Source: UBA6120 sp035361955 (GTDB taxonomy: Bacteria > Bacillota_I > Bacilli_A > RFN20 > CAG-826). Taken from it: 64,000 nt of DNA. This document shows, piece after piece, positions 24,595-34,304 of this stretch. Positions within the stretch are counted from its first letter, which is position 1; each line of letters opens with the position of its first letter. The stretch spans positions 62,001-126,000 of the forward strand of contig DAOSDC010000001.1 in the NCBI GenBank assembly GCA_035361955.1. Reading direction: 5' to 3'. The notes beneath the pieces were generated by a model. The model made no database searches and was not told the DNA's origin. It saw only the letters and a program-made list of their open reading frames with translations. The translations under genes were made by a program, and so were the position numbers.

Positions 24595-25430
24595 CCGAAC
24601 ACTTCGCATTTAGCCTTGACGACGGCGCGAATCGCTTCTTTGCCAGGGCCGATAATTTTGCGAGGATCATAGACGTTGGCGTCTTTTTGGAGCAAGGCTC
24701 GGACGGTCGCCGTCCAACCTTGTTGCAATTCGGTGTTGACGTTGACTTTGGCCGTACCTCGATCAATCGCCATTTTCAATTGGAAATCAGGAATGCCGGA
24801 ACCACCATGGAGCACGAGTGGTAACTTAATTAAATTGTTGATGACCGCCATCTCATCAAATCCGAGTTTCGGTTCGCCTTTATAGGGTCCGTGGACAGAT
24901 CCAAGGGCGGGAGCCAGGCAATCGATGCCGGTCTCTTTGACTAATTTTTCGCATTCAGCGGGAACGGCGTACATCGTTTCGGCCACGACATGGTCTTCTT
25001 GACCACCAACGCGTCCAAGTTCGGCCTCGACCGAGACATTACGAGCATGGGCGTATTCAACGACTTTCTTGGTCGTGGCGATATTTTCTTCAAGCGGATG
25101 GTGCGATGCATCAATCATCACGCTGGTGAATCCGGCGTCAATCGCCGTTTTGCAAAGTTCAAAGCTTTCGCCATGATCGAGATGAAGGGCGACCGGGATC
25201 GTGATTTTTCGTTCTTCGATGATGGCTTTGACCATCGCGGCGATGATTTTATAACCGCCCATGTATTTAGCGGCGCCGGAACTGACTCCGAGAATGACCG
25301 GGGCTTGGAGCGCTTCGCATTCGTCAAGAATCGCAAGCGTCCATTCGAGATTGTTAATGTTAAACTGACCGACGGCGTAGTGCTGCTCGCGGGCTTTGAT
25401 TAACATCTGTTTCATGCTGACTAATGGCAT
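24573..25430 (-). CDS. fba: class II fructose-bisphosphate aldolase
   Basis: The 285-residue protein has the class II metal-binding signature VALHLDHGESFE (zinc His and catalytic Asp), SVMIDASHHPLEENI, and the C-terminal LVLHGGSGIPD followed by KVNVNTEL. It cleaves fructose-1,6-bisphosphate into DHAP and glyceraldehyde-3-phosphate. Length is normal for the FbaA group. AAAGGAG precedes the ATG. In Bacillus fbaA also lies downstream of rpoE, although pyrG, which is between them there, is missing here. Confidence 0.97.
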   Translation of the reverse strand: MPLVSMKQMLIKAREQHYAVGQFNINNLEWTLAILDECEALQAPVILGVSSGAAKYMGGYKIIAAMVKAIIEERKITIPVALHLDHGESFELCKTAIDAGFTSVMIDASHHPLEENIATTKKVVEYAHARNVSVEAELGRVGGQEDHVVAETMYAVPAECEKLVKETGIDCLAPALGSVHGPYKGEPKLGFDEMAVINNLIKLPLVLHGGSGIPDFQLKMAIDRGTAKVNVNTELQQGWTATVRALLQKDANVYDPRKIIGPGKEAIRAVVKAKCEVFGCIGKAK

Positions 25431-25452
25431 ATAAAAATTCTCCTTTAGAATA

Positions 25453-25824
25453 CTATTCTACTTCTTTTTCGATTTCTTCGTCGTCTTCGATTTCGACTTC
25501 TTCATCATCGAGCAATTCTTCTTCCGGCTCTTCGAATGGATCGATTTCTTTTTCTTCTTCGATTTCTTCGACATCACGGAAAACGCCGCGGGCATCTTCA
25601 TATAACTCTTTAAAAGTATATTTGCTGCGCAAGTCCCACATATTGCCACCGAGGGCGACAAAGCGGCCATCGAGCGTCATATTCGTATAAAAACGGGCGA
25701 CGCGATCAGATGGCGTTGCCGGTAAATGCACAAGAACTTGTGACCAAATATCTTTGAAGGAAACTGGTTCGCCTTTAGCGACAATCAGTTCGTAGGCGAT
25801 GTCAAGCATTGATTTTTCGACCAT
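25453..25824 (-). CDS. rpoE: DNA-directed RNA polymerase delta subunit
   Basis: The 123-residue protein has an N-terminal HARE-HTH domain (about 1-85, MLDIAYELIVAKGEPVSFKD, with NMTLDGRFVALGGNMWDLR) and a very acidic, probably disordered tail of Glu and Asp (about 88-123). This is the two-part build of the Bacillota delta factor. Delta increases polymerase recycling and promoter selectivity. It lies between argS and fba as in Bacillus. GGGGAT serves as ribosome site. Confidence 0.94.
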   Translation of the reverse strand: MVEKSMLDIAYELIVAKGEPVSFKDIWSQVLVHLPATPSDRVARFYTNMTLDGRFVALGGNMWDLRSKYTFKELYEDARGVFRDVEEIEEEKEIDPFEEPEEELLDDEEVEIEDDEEIEKEVE

Positions 25825-25839
25825 GGTAGATCCCCTTTA

Positions 25840-27459
25840 TTACATTTTCACTGGCGCGGAGACGCCAAGTAACGCAAGCGCGTTTGCCATCACGATGCGA
25901 CTGGCACGTACAAGCGCGAGACGCGATTTTGATAAAGAAATATTTTCTTTATCGACGACACGACATATAGTATAGAAACTATGGGTTAAACTTGCAAGTT
26001 TTTGCACATAATTCGTTATTTTGTACGGTGCGCGTGCATTGGCGGCTTCAACGACTTCCGCCTCGAAACTTTCAAGGTGACGAAGCAGTTGTTTTTCTTC
26101 AATTGTATCCAGTCCGACACCCGAATCATCAAAGCCGATTTCTGCGCCAGCTTCAAGTAGACTTGATAACCGAGCGTGGGCGTATTGGGCATAGTAGACA
26201 GGGTTGGCGCTTGAGGCACTGACAGCTAAATCTAGATCGAAATCGAGGTGTGACGAGGCCGCTCGCGCTACAAAGAAATAGCGCGCGGCATCAACGCCTA
26301 CCTCTTGGCAGAGTTCCCTTAACGTTACGCCAACGCCTGTTCGTTTGCTCATTTTCATTTCCTGGCCATCTTTGATCAGACGCACCATTTGCAATATTTC
26401 GATATCAAGCGTGTCCAAGGGATGACCTAGCATCGCTAATGCGGCTTTCATACGGGAAATATAGCCGTGGTGATCGGCGCCCAAGATGTCGATTAAATGA
26501 CGGTGTCCGCGCTCAATCTTGTCAAGATGATAAGCTATGTCAGGTAAAAAATATGTAAATGTGCCATCGCTTTTGACAATGACACGATCTTTATCATCAC
26601 CATATTCGGTTGTTTTCAGAAACGTCGCGCCTTCGTGTTCATAGATATGCGGTGCCAGCCTAATAAACACGCGATCGATTGACTCTGGTGTACGAATCGA
26701 TGTCTCATAACTGAATTTGTCGAATTCAACGCGGAAAAACGATAAATCGTCTTTGATAATCGCTAATTCTCGCTTAATACCTTCGGCCTTAAAAAACGCT
26801 TCATCGTAATGACCGAGATAGAAATCTCCAACTTCCTTTTTTATATCGGCGGCGATATTTTTGATATCTTCGCCATGGTATCCGTCTTGAGGCAATTCAG
26901 CGACTTGGTCGAATAATTGAACATAGCGCGCATAAATCGATTGGGCGAGATTGTTTATTTGCGCTCCCGCGTCATTGACATAAAACTCCTTTGTGACTTG
27001 ATAACCGGCTTTGCTTAACAACCGGGCAATCACATCACCAAGGGCGGCGCCGCGAGCATGACCAAGATGGAGCGCTCCCGTGGGATTGGCGGATACAAAT
27101 TCGACATTGACGGAAATGCCTTGACCAACGAGGCTTGAACCATATGATTCGCCTTGATTGATGATTTTTGCAATGATACCCGCAAGTGATTCGGCTTTCA
27201 TGAAAAAATTAATGAAACCTGGTCCAGCCACTTCAATGCGTTCAAATCGAGATTGATCAATATGGGCAACGATTTCCGCGGCAATGTGACGCGGGTTTTT
27301 CCGCAGTGTACGATTTAATTGCATGGCCACATTGGTAGCGAAATCGCCATGAGCAGCGTCTTTACTTTGCTCAATGATGATTTCATCAGTGGAAATCTGA
27401 TGTCCGATTTTGCTTAAAGCAAGATATAGTTCTTGTTTGATAAGGGTAATTGAATCCAT
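25840..27459 (-). CDS. argS: arginyl-tRNA synthetase
   Basis: Class I synthetase of 539 residues. The ATG at 27459 (MDSITLIKQEL) is preferred to an upstream ATG at 27501 because it follows the ispF stop with AGGA in between, and the Add-1 domain begins there. Motifs: VSANPTGALHLGHARGA (HIGH variant HLGH), the KMSKR-type loop EMKMSKRTG, and a DALR anticodon-binding C-terminus. Length is typical. It precedes rpoE by 15 bases. Confidence 0.95.
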   Translation of the reverse strand: MDSITLIKQELYLALSKIGHQISTDEIIIEQSKDAAHGDFATNVAMQLNRTLRKNPRHIAAEIVAHIDQSRFERIEVAGPGFINFFMKAESLAGIIAKIINQGESYGSSLVGQGISVNVEFVSANPTGALHLGHARGAALGDVIARLLSKAGYQVTKEFYVNDAGAQINNLAQSIYARYVQLFDQVAELPQDGYHGEDIKNIAADIKKEVGDFYLGHYDEAFFKAEGIKRELAIIKDDLSFFRVEFDKFSYETSIRTPESIDRVFIRLAPHIYEHEGATFLKTTEYGDDKDRVIVKSDGTFTYFLPDIAYHLDKIERGHRHLIDILGADHHGYISRMKAALAMLGHPLDTLDIEILQMVRLIKDGQEMKMSKRTGVGVTLRELCQEVGVDAARYFFVARAASSHLDFDLDLAVSASSANPVYYAQYAHARLSSLLEAGAEIGFDDSGVGLDTIEEKQLLRHLESFEAEVVEAANARAPYKITNYVQKLASLTHSFYTICRVVDKENISLSKSRLALVRASRIVMANALALLGVSAPVKM

Positions 27460-27469
27460 ATGTTTAATC

Positions 27470-27961
27470 CTAATGTTTGTCGCCGACTGTTTTTTCAACA
27501 AGCACGACGCAGGTGGCTTCCGCTGCTAGTCCTTGTCCAATGTAACCCATGCCTTCGTTAGTACCGGCCTTAATTGATATTTGTTCGGGGTTAATTGTTA
27601 ACAATGAGGCGATTTTCTCAATCATTTTAGGAATGTAGGGGCTTAATTTGGGTCGTTCAAGCGTAATTTGGATATCGATGTTGCAAACTTTGTAACCGCG
27701 AAGTTTAACGAGTCGATCGGCATAACGCAAGAAATAGGATGATTCCTTGTCTTTGTATGCGCTATCGGTATTGGGGAAATGTGTGCCTAAATCGCCTAAA
27801 GCCAGCGATCCAAGTAACGCCTCCGTCAGCGCATGGATGAGAATGTCACCATCGGAGTGAGCCTCAAAACCAAGTTCGTAGTCAATCAAAACACCGCCAA
27901 TCCATAATGGACGGTTACTGACCAGACGGTGGATGTCGCGACTCATTCCAATACGATACAT
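27470..27961 (-). CDS. ispF: 2-C-methyl-D-erythritol 2,4-cyclodiphosphate synthase
   Basis: The 163-residue protein begins RIGMSRDIHRL (zinc Asp and His), then has EAHSDGDILIHALTEALLGS and ending motifs KAGTNEGMGYIGQGLAAEA. These are standard for IspF, which cyclises CDP-methylerythritol 2-phosphate. TTAGGA is the ribosome site. It lies between ychF and argS and is not fused to ispD. Confidence 0.96.
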   Translation of the reverse strand: MYRIGMSRDIHRLVSNRPLWIGGVLIDYELGFEAHSDGDILIHALTEALLGSLALGDLGTHFPNTDSAYKDKESSYFLRYADRLVKLRGYKVCNIDIQITLERPKLSPYIPKMIEKIASLLTINPEQISIKAGTNEGMGYIGQGLAAEATCVVLVEKTVGDKH

Positions 27962-27967
27962 AAATTC

Positions 27968-29074
27968 CTAAACATTAAATTTGAAGAACATCACATCGCC
28001 GTCTTTGACGACGTATTCTTTTCCTTCAAGTCGAAGTTTACCGGCTTCTTTGACCGATAATTCGCTCTTATATTTTATTATATCATCATAATGATATACT
28101 TCGGCTTTGATAAATCCACGCTCAAAATCAGTATGGATGACACCGGCGCACTGCGGGGCTTTCATGCCATGGTGGAACGTCCAAGCGCGGCATTCATCGG
28201 CGCCAACGGTGAAAAACGTTCCTAAATCAAGTAACTGATAGGTTGCTTTGACAAGTAAATCCAAGCCTGACATCGATGCGCCGATTGATGAAAGAAAGTC
28301 GGCTTGATCGGCTTTATCTAATTGCGAAATTTGCGCTTCGATGGCGCACGAGATTGGAATCACGGAAGCGCGTTCAGTTGCCGCATAATTGACAATGGAC
28401 CGATAGCTAACATTATCAGCAAGCGCTTGTAGCTGCGTTTCTGAGACATTAGCAACGTATATGATTGGCTTTAAAGTTAATAAATGAAGCGTATCATCGG
28501 CAAAAACGAATTCTTCTTTTGTCAATGTGATACTTCGTGCGGACAACCCCGCTTCTAGATGTTTCTTTAATTTGAGAAGCGTTTCATATTCAAACAGTGC
28601 TTGGGTGTCTTTGCTCGTTTTGGCTTTAGTTCCCGTGCGTTCGATGCGTTTGTTGACGGTTTCCACATCGGCGAACACCAGTTCGAGGTTAATGATTTCA
28701 ATGTCGCGAATCGGATCAATCGACTGCTCAACATGAATGATGTCGGGATCTTCAAACGCACGCACGACTTCGACGATGGCGTCGCATTCGCGAATATGAC
28801 CGAGAAATTGATTGCCGAGCCCCTCGCCTTTGCTGGCGCCTTTGACAAGTCCAGCAATATCGAAAAACTCAATCGTCGTGTAAATGGTTTTTAATGGTTT
28901 GAAAATGGCGCTTAATTGTTCGAGCCGGTGATCGGGAACAGCCACAACGCCGGTATTTGGCTTGATGGTCGCGAATGGATAATTTGCAGCCTCGACATTG
29001 GCGCGCGAAAGCGCGTTAAAAAGCGTTGATTTTCCAACGTTAGGTAGTCCGACGATGCCTGCCTTAAGTGCCAT
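27968..29074 (-). CDS. ychF: YchF/Ola1-type GTPase-like ATPase
   Basis: The 368-residue protein shows GIVGLPNVGKSTLFN (G1), the NYPFATI stretch, FFDIAGLVKGASKGEGLGN (G3 region), and NVSE at the G4 position in place of NKxD. That is the family signature giving ATP preference. A C-terminal TGS domain ends with DGDVMFFKFNV. Conserved ribosome- and stress-linked protein. AGGACC precedes the ATG. It follows the csp terminator and probably starts the ychF-ispF-argS-rpoE-fba transcript. Confidence 0.97.
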   Translation of the reverse strand: MALKAGIVGLPNVGKSTLFNALSRANVEAANYPFATIKPNTGVVAVPDHRLEQLSAIFKPLKTIYTTIEFFDIAGLVKGASKGEGLGNQFLGHIRECDAIVEVVRAFEDPDIIHVEQSIDPIRDIEIINLELVFADVETVNKRIERTGTKAKTSKDTQALFEYETLLKLKKHLEAGLSARSITLTKEEFVFADDTLHLLTLKPIIYVANVSETQLQALADNVSYRSIVNYAATERASVIPISCAIEAQISQLDKADQADFLSSIGASMSGLDLLVKATYQLLDLGTFFTVGADECRAWTFHHGMKAPQCAGVIHTDFERGFIKAEVYHYDDIIKYKSELSVKEAGKLRLEGKEYVVKDGDVMFFKFNV

Positions 29075-29110
29075 ATGGTCCTAAATGATTTTATCGCAAT
29101 GAAAGATTAG

Positions 29111-29133
29111 AAAAAAGTCGCCGGAGCGACTTT
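29111..29133 (-). terminator. terminator of the cold-shock gene
   Basis: AAAGTCGC (29114-29121), loop CGGA, GCGACTTT (29126-29133), with T-runs on both sides; in the minus direction it ends csp transcription. Confidence 0.9.
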
Positions 29134-29156
29134 CTTTTTTTTAAATTAAAGTAGGA

Positions 29157-29354
29157 TTAACCTTTTCTAATTTTCGTAGCCCGGGGACCACGATCTGTTT
29201 CTTCAACTTCGAACTCTACAGCTTCGCCAGCGACGGCGGTTTTGTAGTTGTCCATGACAAGTTCGCTGTAGTGGAAGAAGACGTCTTTTCCATCTTCCGT
29301 GCGAATGAAGCCGTAGCCCTTGTCCTTGTTGAACATTTTGACTGAACCTTTCAT
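29157..29354 (-). CDS. cold-shock protein (CspA family)
   Basis: A 65-residue single cold-shock domain with RNP1 KGYGFI and RNP2 DVFFHY. An RNA chaperone that melts secondary structure. AAAGG lies 14 bases before the ATG. The AT-rich upstream region holds overlapping TATTAT boxes (29422-29414), leaving a leader of about 60 bases. I cannot fix the promoter because no good -35 is visible. Monocistronic with its own terminator. Confidence 0.97.
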   Translation of the reverse strand: MKGSVKMFNKDKGYGFIRTEDGKDVFFHYSELVMDNYKTAVAGEAVEFEVEETDRGPRATKIRKG

Positions 29355-29470
29355 CGAAACCTAAACCTTTCTAAAAATTGGAAGCCGTTACTTTTAATCG
29401 TTCGACTTACGGAATAATAATACAACTTAGCGTCTTTAAATACTAGAAATATATGTTTTTTTATTCACGC

Positions 29471-32242
29471 TCATGCGTTAGCGAGTGCGTGATGATGACG
29501 GAGACGATGAGAAACCAATTGCAAAAGTATGAATATAACAACAGAAAACAACGTCATTGTCACGATTGAAACGCTTGGAAACGAATAAAAAAAGTGCGTA
29601 TGAAAATAGTTGGCAAGTGCTTGTTCAATCAAAAAAGCAGCGATGATCATTTGTAAGATTGCGCTTAGTAATGAACCAAATACGAGAATGATTGCCCGAG
29701 CGGTCAACAACCGGGATATTTGCCCCGGCCTCGCTCCAAGTTCAAAAAGCAATGTTTTATCTTTGGCAATGTCGAGCCAAGCAAGACGCAACACAAGAGC
29801 TGCAAGCATTAAGCTATTGACACCAGCAATCGTGGCAAGCGCATAGATGCCGGCATCAATGTTTCGAGTCAGATTACTCAGTGATTGCCGCATGTCCATC
29901 TGTGGTAAACTCGTTTGCAAATGGTGGAAAGTTGCCATGATCCGACGTGCGCTATCATTTAATAAACGCTCTTGTCCCGCGAAGTAGGCTCGTTCAATTC
30001 GTAATGAATCACCGCTGAACCCCAATAAATCGCGATAATACGATACCGACCACAACGAACATCCGTAAATCGAAAGATCGTCGTCATCGACGATAGCCGT
30101 AATTTGATGATCTGTGGTGATAAATTCGCTGCTAGTTCCTTGCTCGTGCGTTGTGGTCACAATTCTAGTGGCAATATATAGTGAATCGCCCAATTCATAT
30201 TCGCTTGCGTTCAAACGACGCGCCAGTCCTGATGAGATAGCGATTTCGTGCACATCAATTGGTAAACGTCCAATGTAGTCGCAACCATAACTTTGTTTAA
30301 GTTTGACAGCCGCGCCGCTTTGGTCCTGATAGTGTCCCCGGGCTACCGCTGGAGGCAATACAACCATTTGACCCGGACTTGTGAATGATAACCAATCGAT
30401 GACTTGATCGATGTGATGCTGGTCGATGGCAAATAAAGTTTCGTTAGCGAAACCAGCAAACATCGATTCGGGATATAAAAGATAACCGCCGCTTGTAGTT
30501 AAAATCGGTTCATTTAAACGCGGTTCGGCTTCGATTATGTAATTTAAATGGCTTAATGACAATGATTGATATGGATCGAGCAAGACAAGAACCCGCTGAA
30601 GTACACACCGACCCAATCGCGGACAATACGACTTCATGTGAGTATTGCTAACGTAATCGAAACGCATTCCAAATAGCTCTAAATCTTTGTATAAGATGGC
30701 GCTTAATGTCGCGGCATCGTCAGTTTTTAAATAATAAGTTTTTTTTAACATCCATGGCAATTGGTGAGTCGCGCTTAAATCGGTCGTCGCTGGAAACCGC
30801 ATCGATTGCTCGAGTACGGCCTCGGAAAACAATGGATTTGAATGAATAACTAACGCATGTTCGCCTGAATGAACTTTGACGAGCCGCCACACTTGTTCAT
30901 CTTCATATGTCCAAGCAGTGTTGGCGAATCCGGCCCCGAGGAAGATTGTTTTGTTAGCTAGTATCATATTGATTTGATCAGCATTTGCCAAACTGCCGAT
31001 TTTTTGAGCGAGTAATTTGATGTCGGTCTCTGGCAACATTAAGGCAACCTCGTCGTTTCGCAACGTTATACGATCCAACCCCAACTCGTCAAACCCTAAC
31101 GGTTCGGTTAAATGTCGAGCACTAAAACTCGGCAAAATCACAATCGGCCCTTCGCTAATGACAAACAACTCATTTCGCTGTGGAAAAAAGTCGTCTATAT
31201 TAGTCTGATAAACGACTCCAATGTCGGAAACATAGTCAGGGTAACGCTTAGCGACCTGCTCAACCTGGACAAAGTCGGCAGCGTATACTTGTTTTAGTCC
31301 CGAATGGTTGGCTTTATCCGCCCGTAGTTCGAGTCCCGCTGGTCCGATTAAATGTTTGATTGTCGATTGGACTTTATCATTGATTGATGCCGTCACTTGG
31401 ATGCCGATGCCAAGAGCGACTAAAGCAATCGCTAACATTACTTGTGAAAGAAAATGGCGCCACTTGTGCGATTTCATTTCGTAAATGGCATGACGGAAAC
31501 AAAAAGAAAATGGCAAAGTGCCTGTGTCTCCATTATGTTTTAAACGAATCATCGTCCGACGAGACACATCTTTGTTTGCATGAAGAATCTTCTTATCAAC
31601 TAGTTTGCCATCGACCATTTGGTAACATATATGTGCATATTCACTCAACAATGCCCGATCGTGACTGACGATAATGACAAGGCGTTGCGAGGAATAAGAT
31701 GCCAATCGATGCATGAGCATCTGTTTGTTTTGATCATCAAGTGCGGAGGTCGGTTCATCCGCAAGGATGATTCGAGGCTGTTTGATAAGTGCCCGCGCGA
31801 ACGCGACACGTTGTTTTTCGCCCCCCGATAACGTGGCAACTTTGCGTTGACCAAAACTGGGTAGACCGACTGAAATTAACGATTGCTCGACATGCTTTTG
31901 AATCATGGACCATTTGTCATAGCCAAGCAATAGCAATGGTAATGCGAGATTCCAAGTCACCGTTTCATGCTCGAAAAGACGATAGGTTTGAAAGATAAGC
32001 CCGACATTACGCAATCGGTAATCGCATAATTGATCAATATCAAGCAATTCAAGGTTTTCATTGTTAACGCTGATATGTCCTTGAAATTTTAATAGACCCG
32101 CCAATATTTTAAGCATTGTCGACTTGCCGCTACCCGAACGCCCATAAATACCGATGATTCCCGTCCGCGGTAAATTGAGATTCATGTCATCTAAAACGAT
32201 GTTTTTGTGAAATCGTTTCACTAATGCTTTTATTTCAATCAT
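29471..32242 (-). CDS. ABC exporter: ATPase fused to FtsX/MacB-type permease, large ectodomain
   Basis: A 923-residue fusion. The N-terminal ATPase (about 1-225) has GRSGSGKST (Walker A), LSGGEKQRV (signature), IILADEPTSALDD (Walker B) and the H-loop VSHD. A first membrane helix lies at about 258-280. An unusually long extracytoplasmic region (about 280-780) includes a closely spaced cysteine pair (CPRLGRC). Three C-terminal helices complete the permease. This is MacB/LolE-like type VII ABC topology, which drives mechanotransmission or export rather than uptake. Its start overlaps the end of the upstream paralogue by 8 bases, so the two probably form a heterodimer. Substrate unknown. Confidence 0.85.
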   Translation of the reverse strand: MIEIKALVKRFHKNIVLDDMNLNLPRTGIIGIYGRSGSGKSTMLKILAGLLKFQGHISVNNENLELLDIDQLCDYRLRNVGLIFQTYRLFEHETVTWNLALPLLLLGYDKWSMIQKHVEQSLISVGLPSFGQRKVATLSGGEKQRVAFARALIKQPRIILADEPTSALDDQNKQMLMHRLASYSSQRLVIIVSHDRALLSEYAHICYQMVDGKLVDKKILHANKDVSRRTMIRLKHNGDTGTLPFSFCFRHAIYEMKSHKWRHFLSQVMLAIALVALGIGIQVTASINDKVQSTIKHLIGPAGLELRADKANHSGLKQVYAADFVQVEQVAKRYPDYVSDIGVVYQTNIDDFFPQRNELFVISEGPIVILPSFSARHLTEPLGFDELGLDRITLRNDEVALMLPETDIKLLAQKIGSLANADQINMILANKTIFLGAGFANTAWTYEDEQVWRLVKVHSGEHALVIHSNPLFSEAVLEQSMRFPATTDLSATHQLPWMLKKTYYLKTDDAATLSAILYKDLELFGMRFDYVSNTHMKSYCPRLGRCVLQRVLVLLDPYQSLSLSHLNYIIEAEPRLNEPILTTSGGYLLYPESMFAGFANETLFAIDQHHIDQVIDWLSFTSPGQMVVLPPAVARGHYQDQSGAAVKLKQSYGCDYIGRLPIDVHEIAISSGLARRLNASEYELGDSLYIATRIVTTTHEQGTSSEFITTDHQITAIVDDDDLSIYGCSLWSVSYYRDLLGFSGDSLRIERAYFAGQERLLNDSARRIMATFHHLQTSLPQMDMRQSLSNLTRNIDAGIYALATIAGVNSLMLAALVLRLAWLDIAKDKTLLFELGARPGQISRLLTARAIILVFGSLLSAILQMIIAAFLIEQALANYFHTHFFYSFPSVSIVTMTLFSVVIFILLQLVSHRLRHHHALANA

Positions 32243-34268
32243 CGTCGCGCAACTCCTCGGCTAAATTATCAGTACATAGTACTTTTGATGAAATCAAAGC
32301 CCCGCTATCGGCGATGAACATCATGATTAAAAATAGTAGTATCACTAAACCTGCTGGGATATTTAGAAAACTTAAAAACGGCACTCGTATTAACTGAACT
32401 ATCTTAACTTTTAAAAAAATAACCTGGTTGACGATTAACTGAATTATTGGTGCCATGACCATCCCAAGCGTCAATGACATCATCGTGAGGTAGCGGCTGA
32501 TATTGCGCCACATTATTATCATTTGCGAACGCGTGATGCCAAGCGCCCATAAAATGGCCAGACGACGCCGATGCATTTTATAAAAATGCACTAGTGAAAT
32601 AATCATGGTCAGCAATCCTGATAGTCCATTGATCGACACGAAGAAATATAGTCCAATCTTAATCGTGTTCATGATTGAAGCCAGGTAGTCACGTTCGCCG
32701 AAATACGTCCCCGAACAAGTCATGGCATCATCTTGATCCCATGTCTCATAAAATCGCACAACCTCGCCGACTTCAAGAAAGACGAACATCATCTCATAAT
32801 TCCCGATTTCATCGTTTGCTAAAGCCGACTCGAGTCGATCTGCCAGTGAATAATCAATGCGCAGTAACGAGGCTGCATTTTCAAGGACATAATCAGAAAG
32901 CAAATTTTTCGCAGCCAAATGCGAATAAAAAATGGTCGGAAGCGACTGAAAACGAACATCCTCGATGATGTTTGAAGTGTCAAGAGTGATGTGAAACTCG
33001 AATCGGTCACTGGCGACTTGCCCATGAATATCTGTCGTGTTGATTGGAATATTGACATCGTATGTTAGCGGGGAGTCGATAGCATTGCTATTTTCGATTA
33101 GTTGCCAAGCTTGATGATTGATCAAGACTTTTGATAAATCGTCGGGATTGGTTTGGTCGAAATATGGTTCGAAACGTATGTTCTCGAGAAGATAATCATT
33201 AACCGTTAAGCGATAGCGATGAGAAAAAATCGCGCGTACCGAAACATCGACAAAAGCTTCACCATAACCATCTAACATCGCGTAAACTTCACTGTGCGTC
33301 GGTCGATGATAGCGAAGTAACGTCAGTGGTGAATTGGCAATTAAAGTCTTGTCCAAGCGACTAACATAGACAATATTTGAAGCACCGCCACGCAAGGGAT
33401 GGTATTTAATGGCCTGGTTAGCGCCGATGGTTAGGCCAATTGTCAATAACGTCGTCGTGATGCTGAAGGATAATGCGGCGATTGCCCAGAAAAAGTGGTG
33501 CTTCGATAGTCGCAAAATGCGTTTGCGAACAAGCTTTAACCGATTGCATTTAGTTTTTCGAAACTTAATTTTTGGAATCGGATTCTTGTTGTCAGTAATC
33601 ATCGCATCTTCGACAATTCGTCCATTTACAAGTTTGATGATGCGATCTGCGTATTGGCTCGTTGCTTCGATGTCGTGGGATACGACAATGACTAATTTTT
33701 CGTTTGATAATGCTTTTAATGTTTCCAAAACTTTGTGACATGAATCGTTATCAAGCGCACCAGTCGGTTCATCAGCCAAGATCACATGGGGGCTTTTTGC
33801 TATGGCGCGCAAGATGGCGACGCGCTGAGCTTCACCACCTGATAGTGTTTCGACAAGTTGATTCTTCAGGTGATTGAGATTGAACATATCAAACATTTGG
33901 TCACATTTTACCAACGCTTGTGCCTCATCGACATCGTTTAACAATAGTGAAATAAGGACGTTTTCAAATGCGGTAAAACCTTCAAGCAAATGAAAATGTT
34001 GAAATAGATAACCGAAATATTGACGTTTAATAAACGAATCGGCTTGAGTGGATAGACGGGTTAAGTCATTGCCATCGATGTGGACGCTCCCCGATGTCGG
34101 TGTGTCTAACTGACCGATGATGTTTAATAGTGTTGATTTACCACAACCCGAAGGTCCATTTATTAGTACGAAACCAACATTCACAAAAGACAAAGTCACA
34201 CGATCGAGCGCGTCGTGATTTGATAATCCAATTCGATAAGATTTACTAATATCAGAAAGTGCAATCAA
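32235..34268 (-). CDS. ABC exporter: ATPase fused to FtsX/MacB-type permease
   Basis: A 677-residue fusion. ATPase at about 1-220 with GPSGCGKSTLLN, LSGGEAQRV and VILADEPTGALDND; a helix at about 255-280; an ectodomain of about 220 residues; three C-terminal helices (about 535-665). Translation starts at TTG. The only plausible ribosome site, AGAGG, is the 3' arm of the terminator hairpin just upstream, so expression may depend on how that hairpin folds. It precedes and overlaps the 923-residue paralogue. Likely half of an exporter for a peptide or lipoprotein-like substrate. Confidence 0.85.
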   Translation of the reverse strand: MIALSDISKSYRIGLSNHDALDRVTLSFVNVGFVLINGPSGCGKSTLLNIIGQLDTPTSGSVHIDGNDLTRLSTQADSFIKRQYFGYLFQHFHLLEGFTAFENVLISLLLNDVDEAQALVKCDQMFDMFNLNHLKNQLVETLSGGEAQRVAILRAIAKSPHVILADEPTGALDNDSCHKVLETLKALSNEKLVIVVSHDIEATSQYADRIIKLVNGRIVEDAMITDNKNPIPKIKFRKTKCNRLKLVRKRILRLSKHHFFWAIAALSFSITTTLLTIGLTIGANQAIKYHPLRGGASNIVYVSRLDKTLIANSPLTLLRYHRPTHSEVYAMLDGYGEAFVDVSVRAIFSHRYRLTVNDYLLENIRFEPYFDQTNPDDLSKVLINHQAWQLIENSNAIDSPLTYDVNIPINTTDIHGQVASDRFEFHITLDTSNIIEDVRFQSLPTIFYSHLAAKNLLSDYVLENAASLLRIDYSLADRLESALANDEIGNYEMMFVFLEVGEVVRFYETWDQDDAMTCSGTYFGERDYLASIMNTIKIGLYFFVSINGLSGLLTMIISLVHFYKMHRRRLAILWALGITRSQMIIMWRNISRYLTMMSLTLGMVMAPIIQLIVNQVIFLKVKIVQLIRVPFLSFLNIPAGLVILLFLIMMFIADSGALISSKVLCTDNLAEELRDDD

Positions 34269-34271
34269 AAG

Positions 34272-34297
34272 AAAAACCTCTACTTCATTAGTAGAGG
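34272..34297 (-). terminator. terminator after the DUF951 gene, overlapping the ABC gene's ribosome site
   Basis: CCTCTAC and GTAGAGG (34277-34283 / 34291-34297) pair across a 7-base loop, then TTTTTCTTTT on the minus strand. The 3' arm's AGAGG is 8-9 bases before the TTG start at 34268. Confidence 0.8.
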
Positions 34298-34304
34298 CTT
34301 ACAT

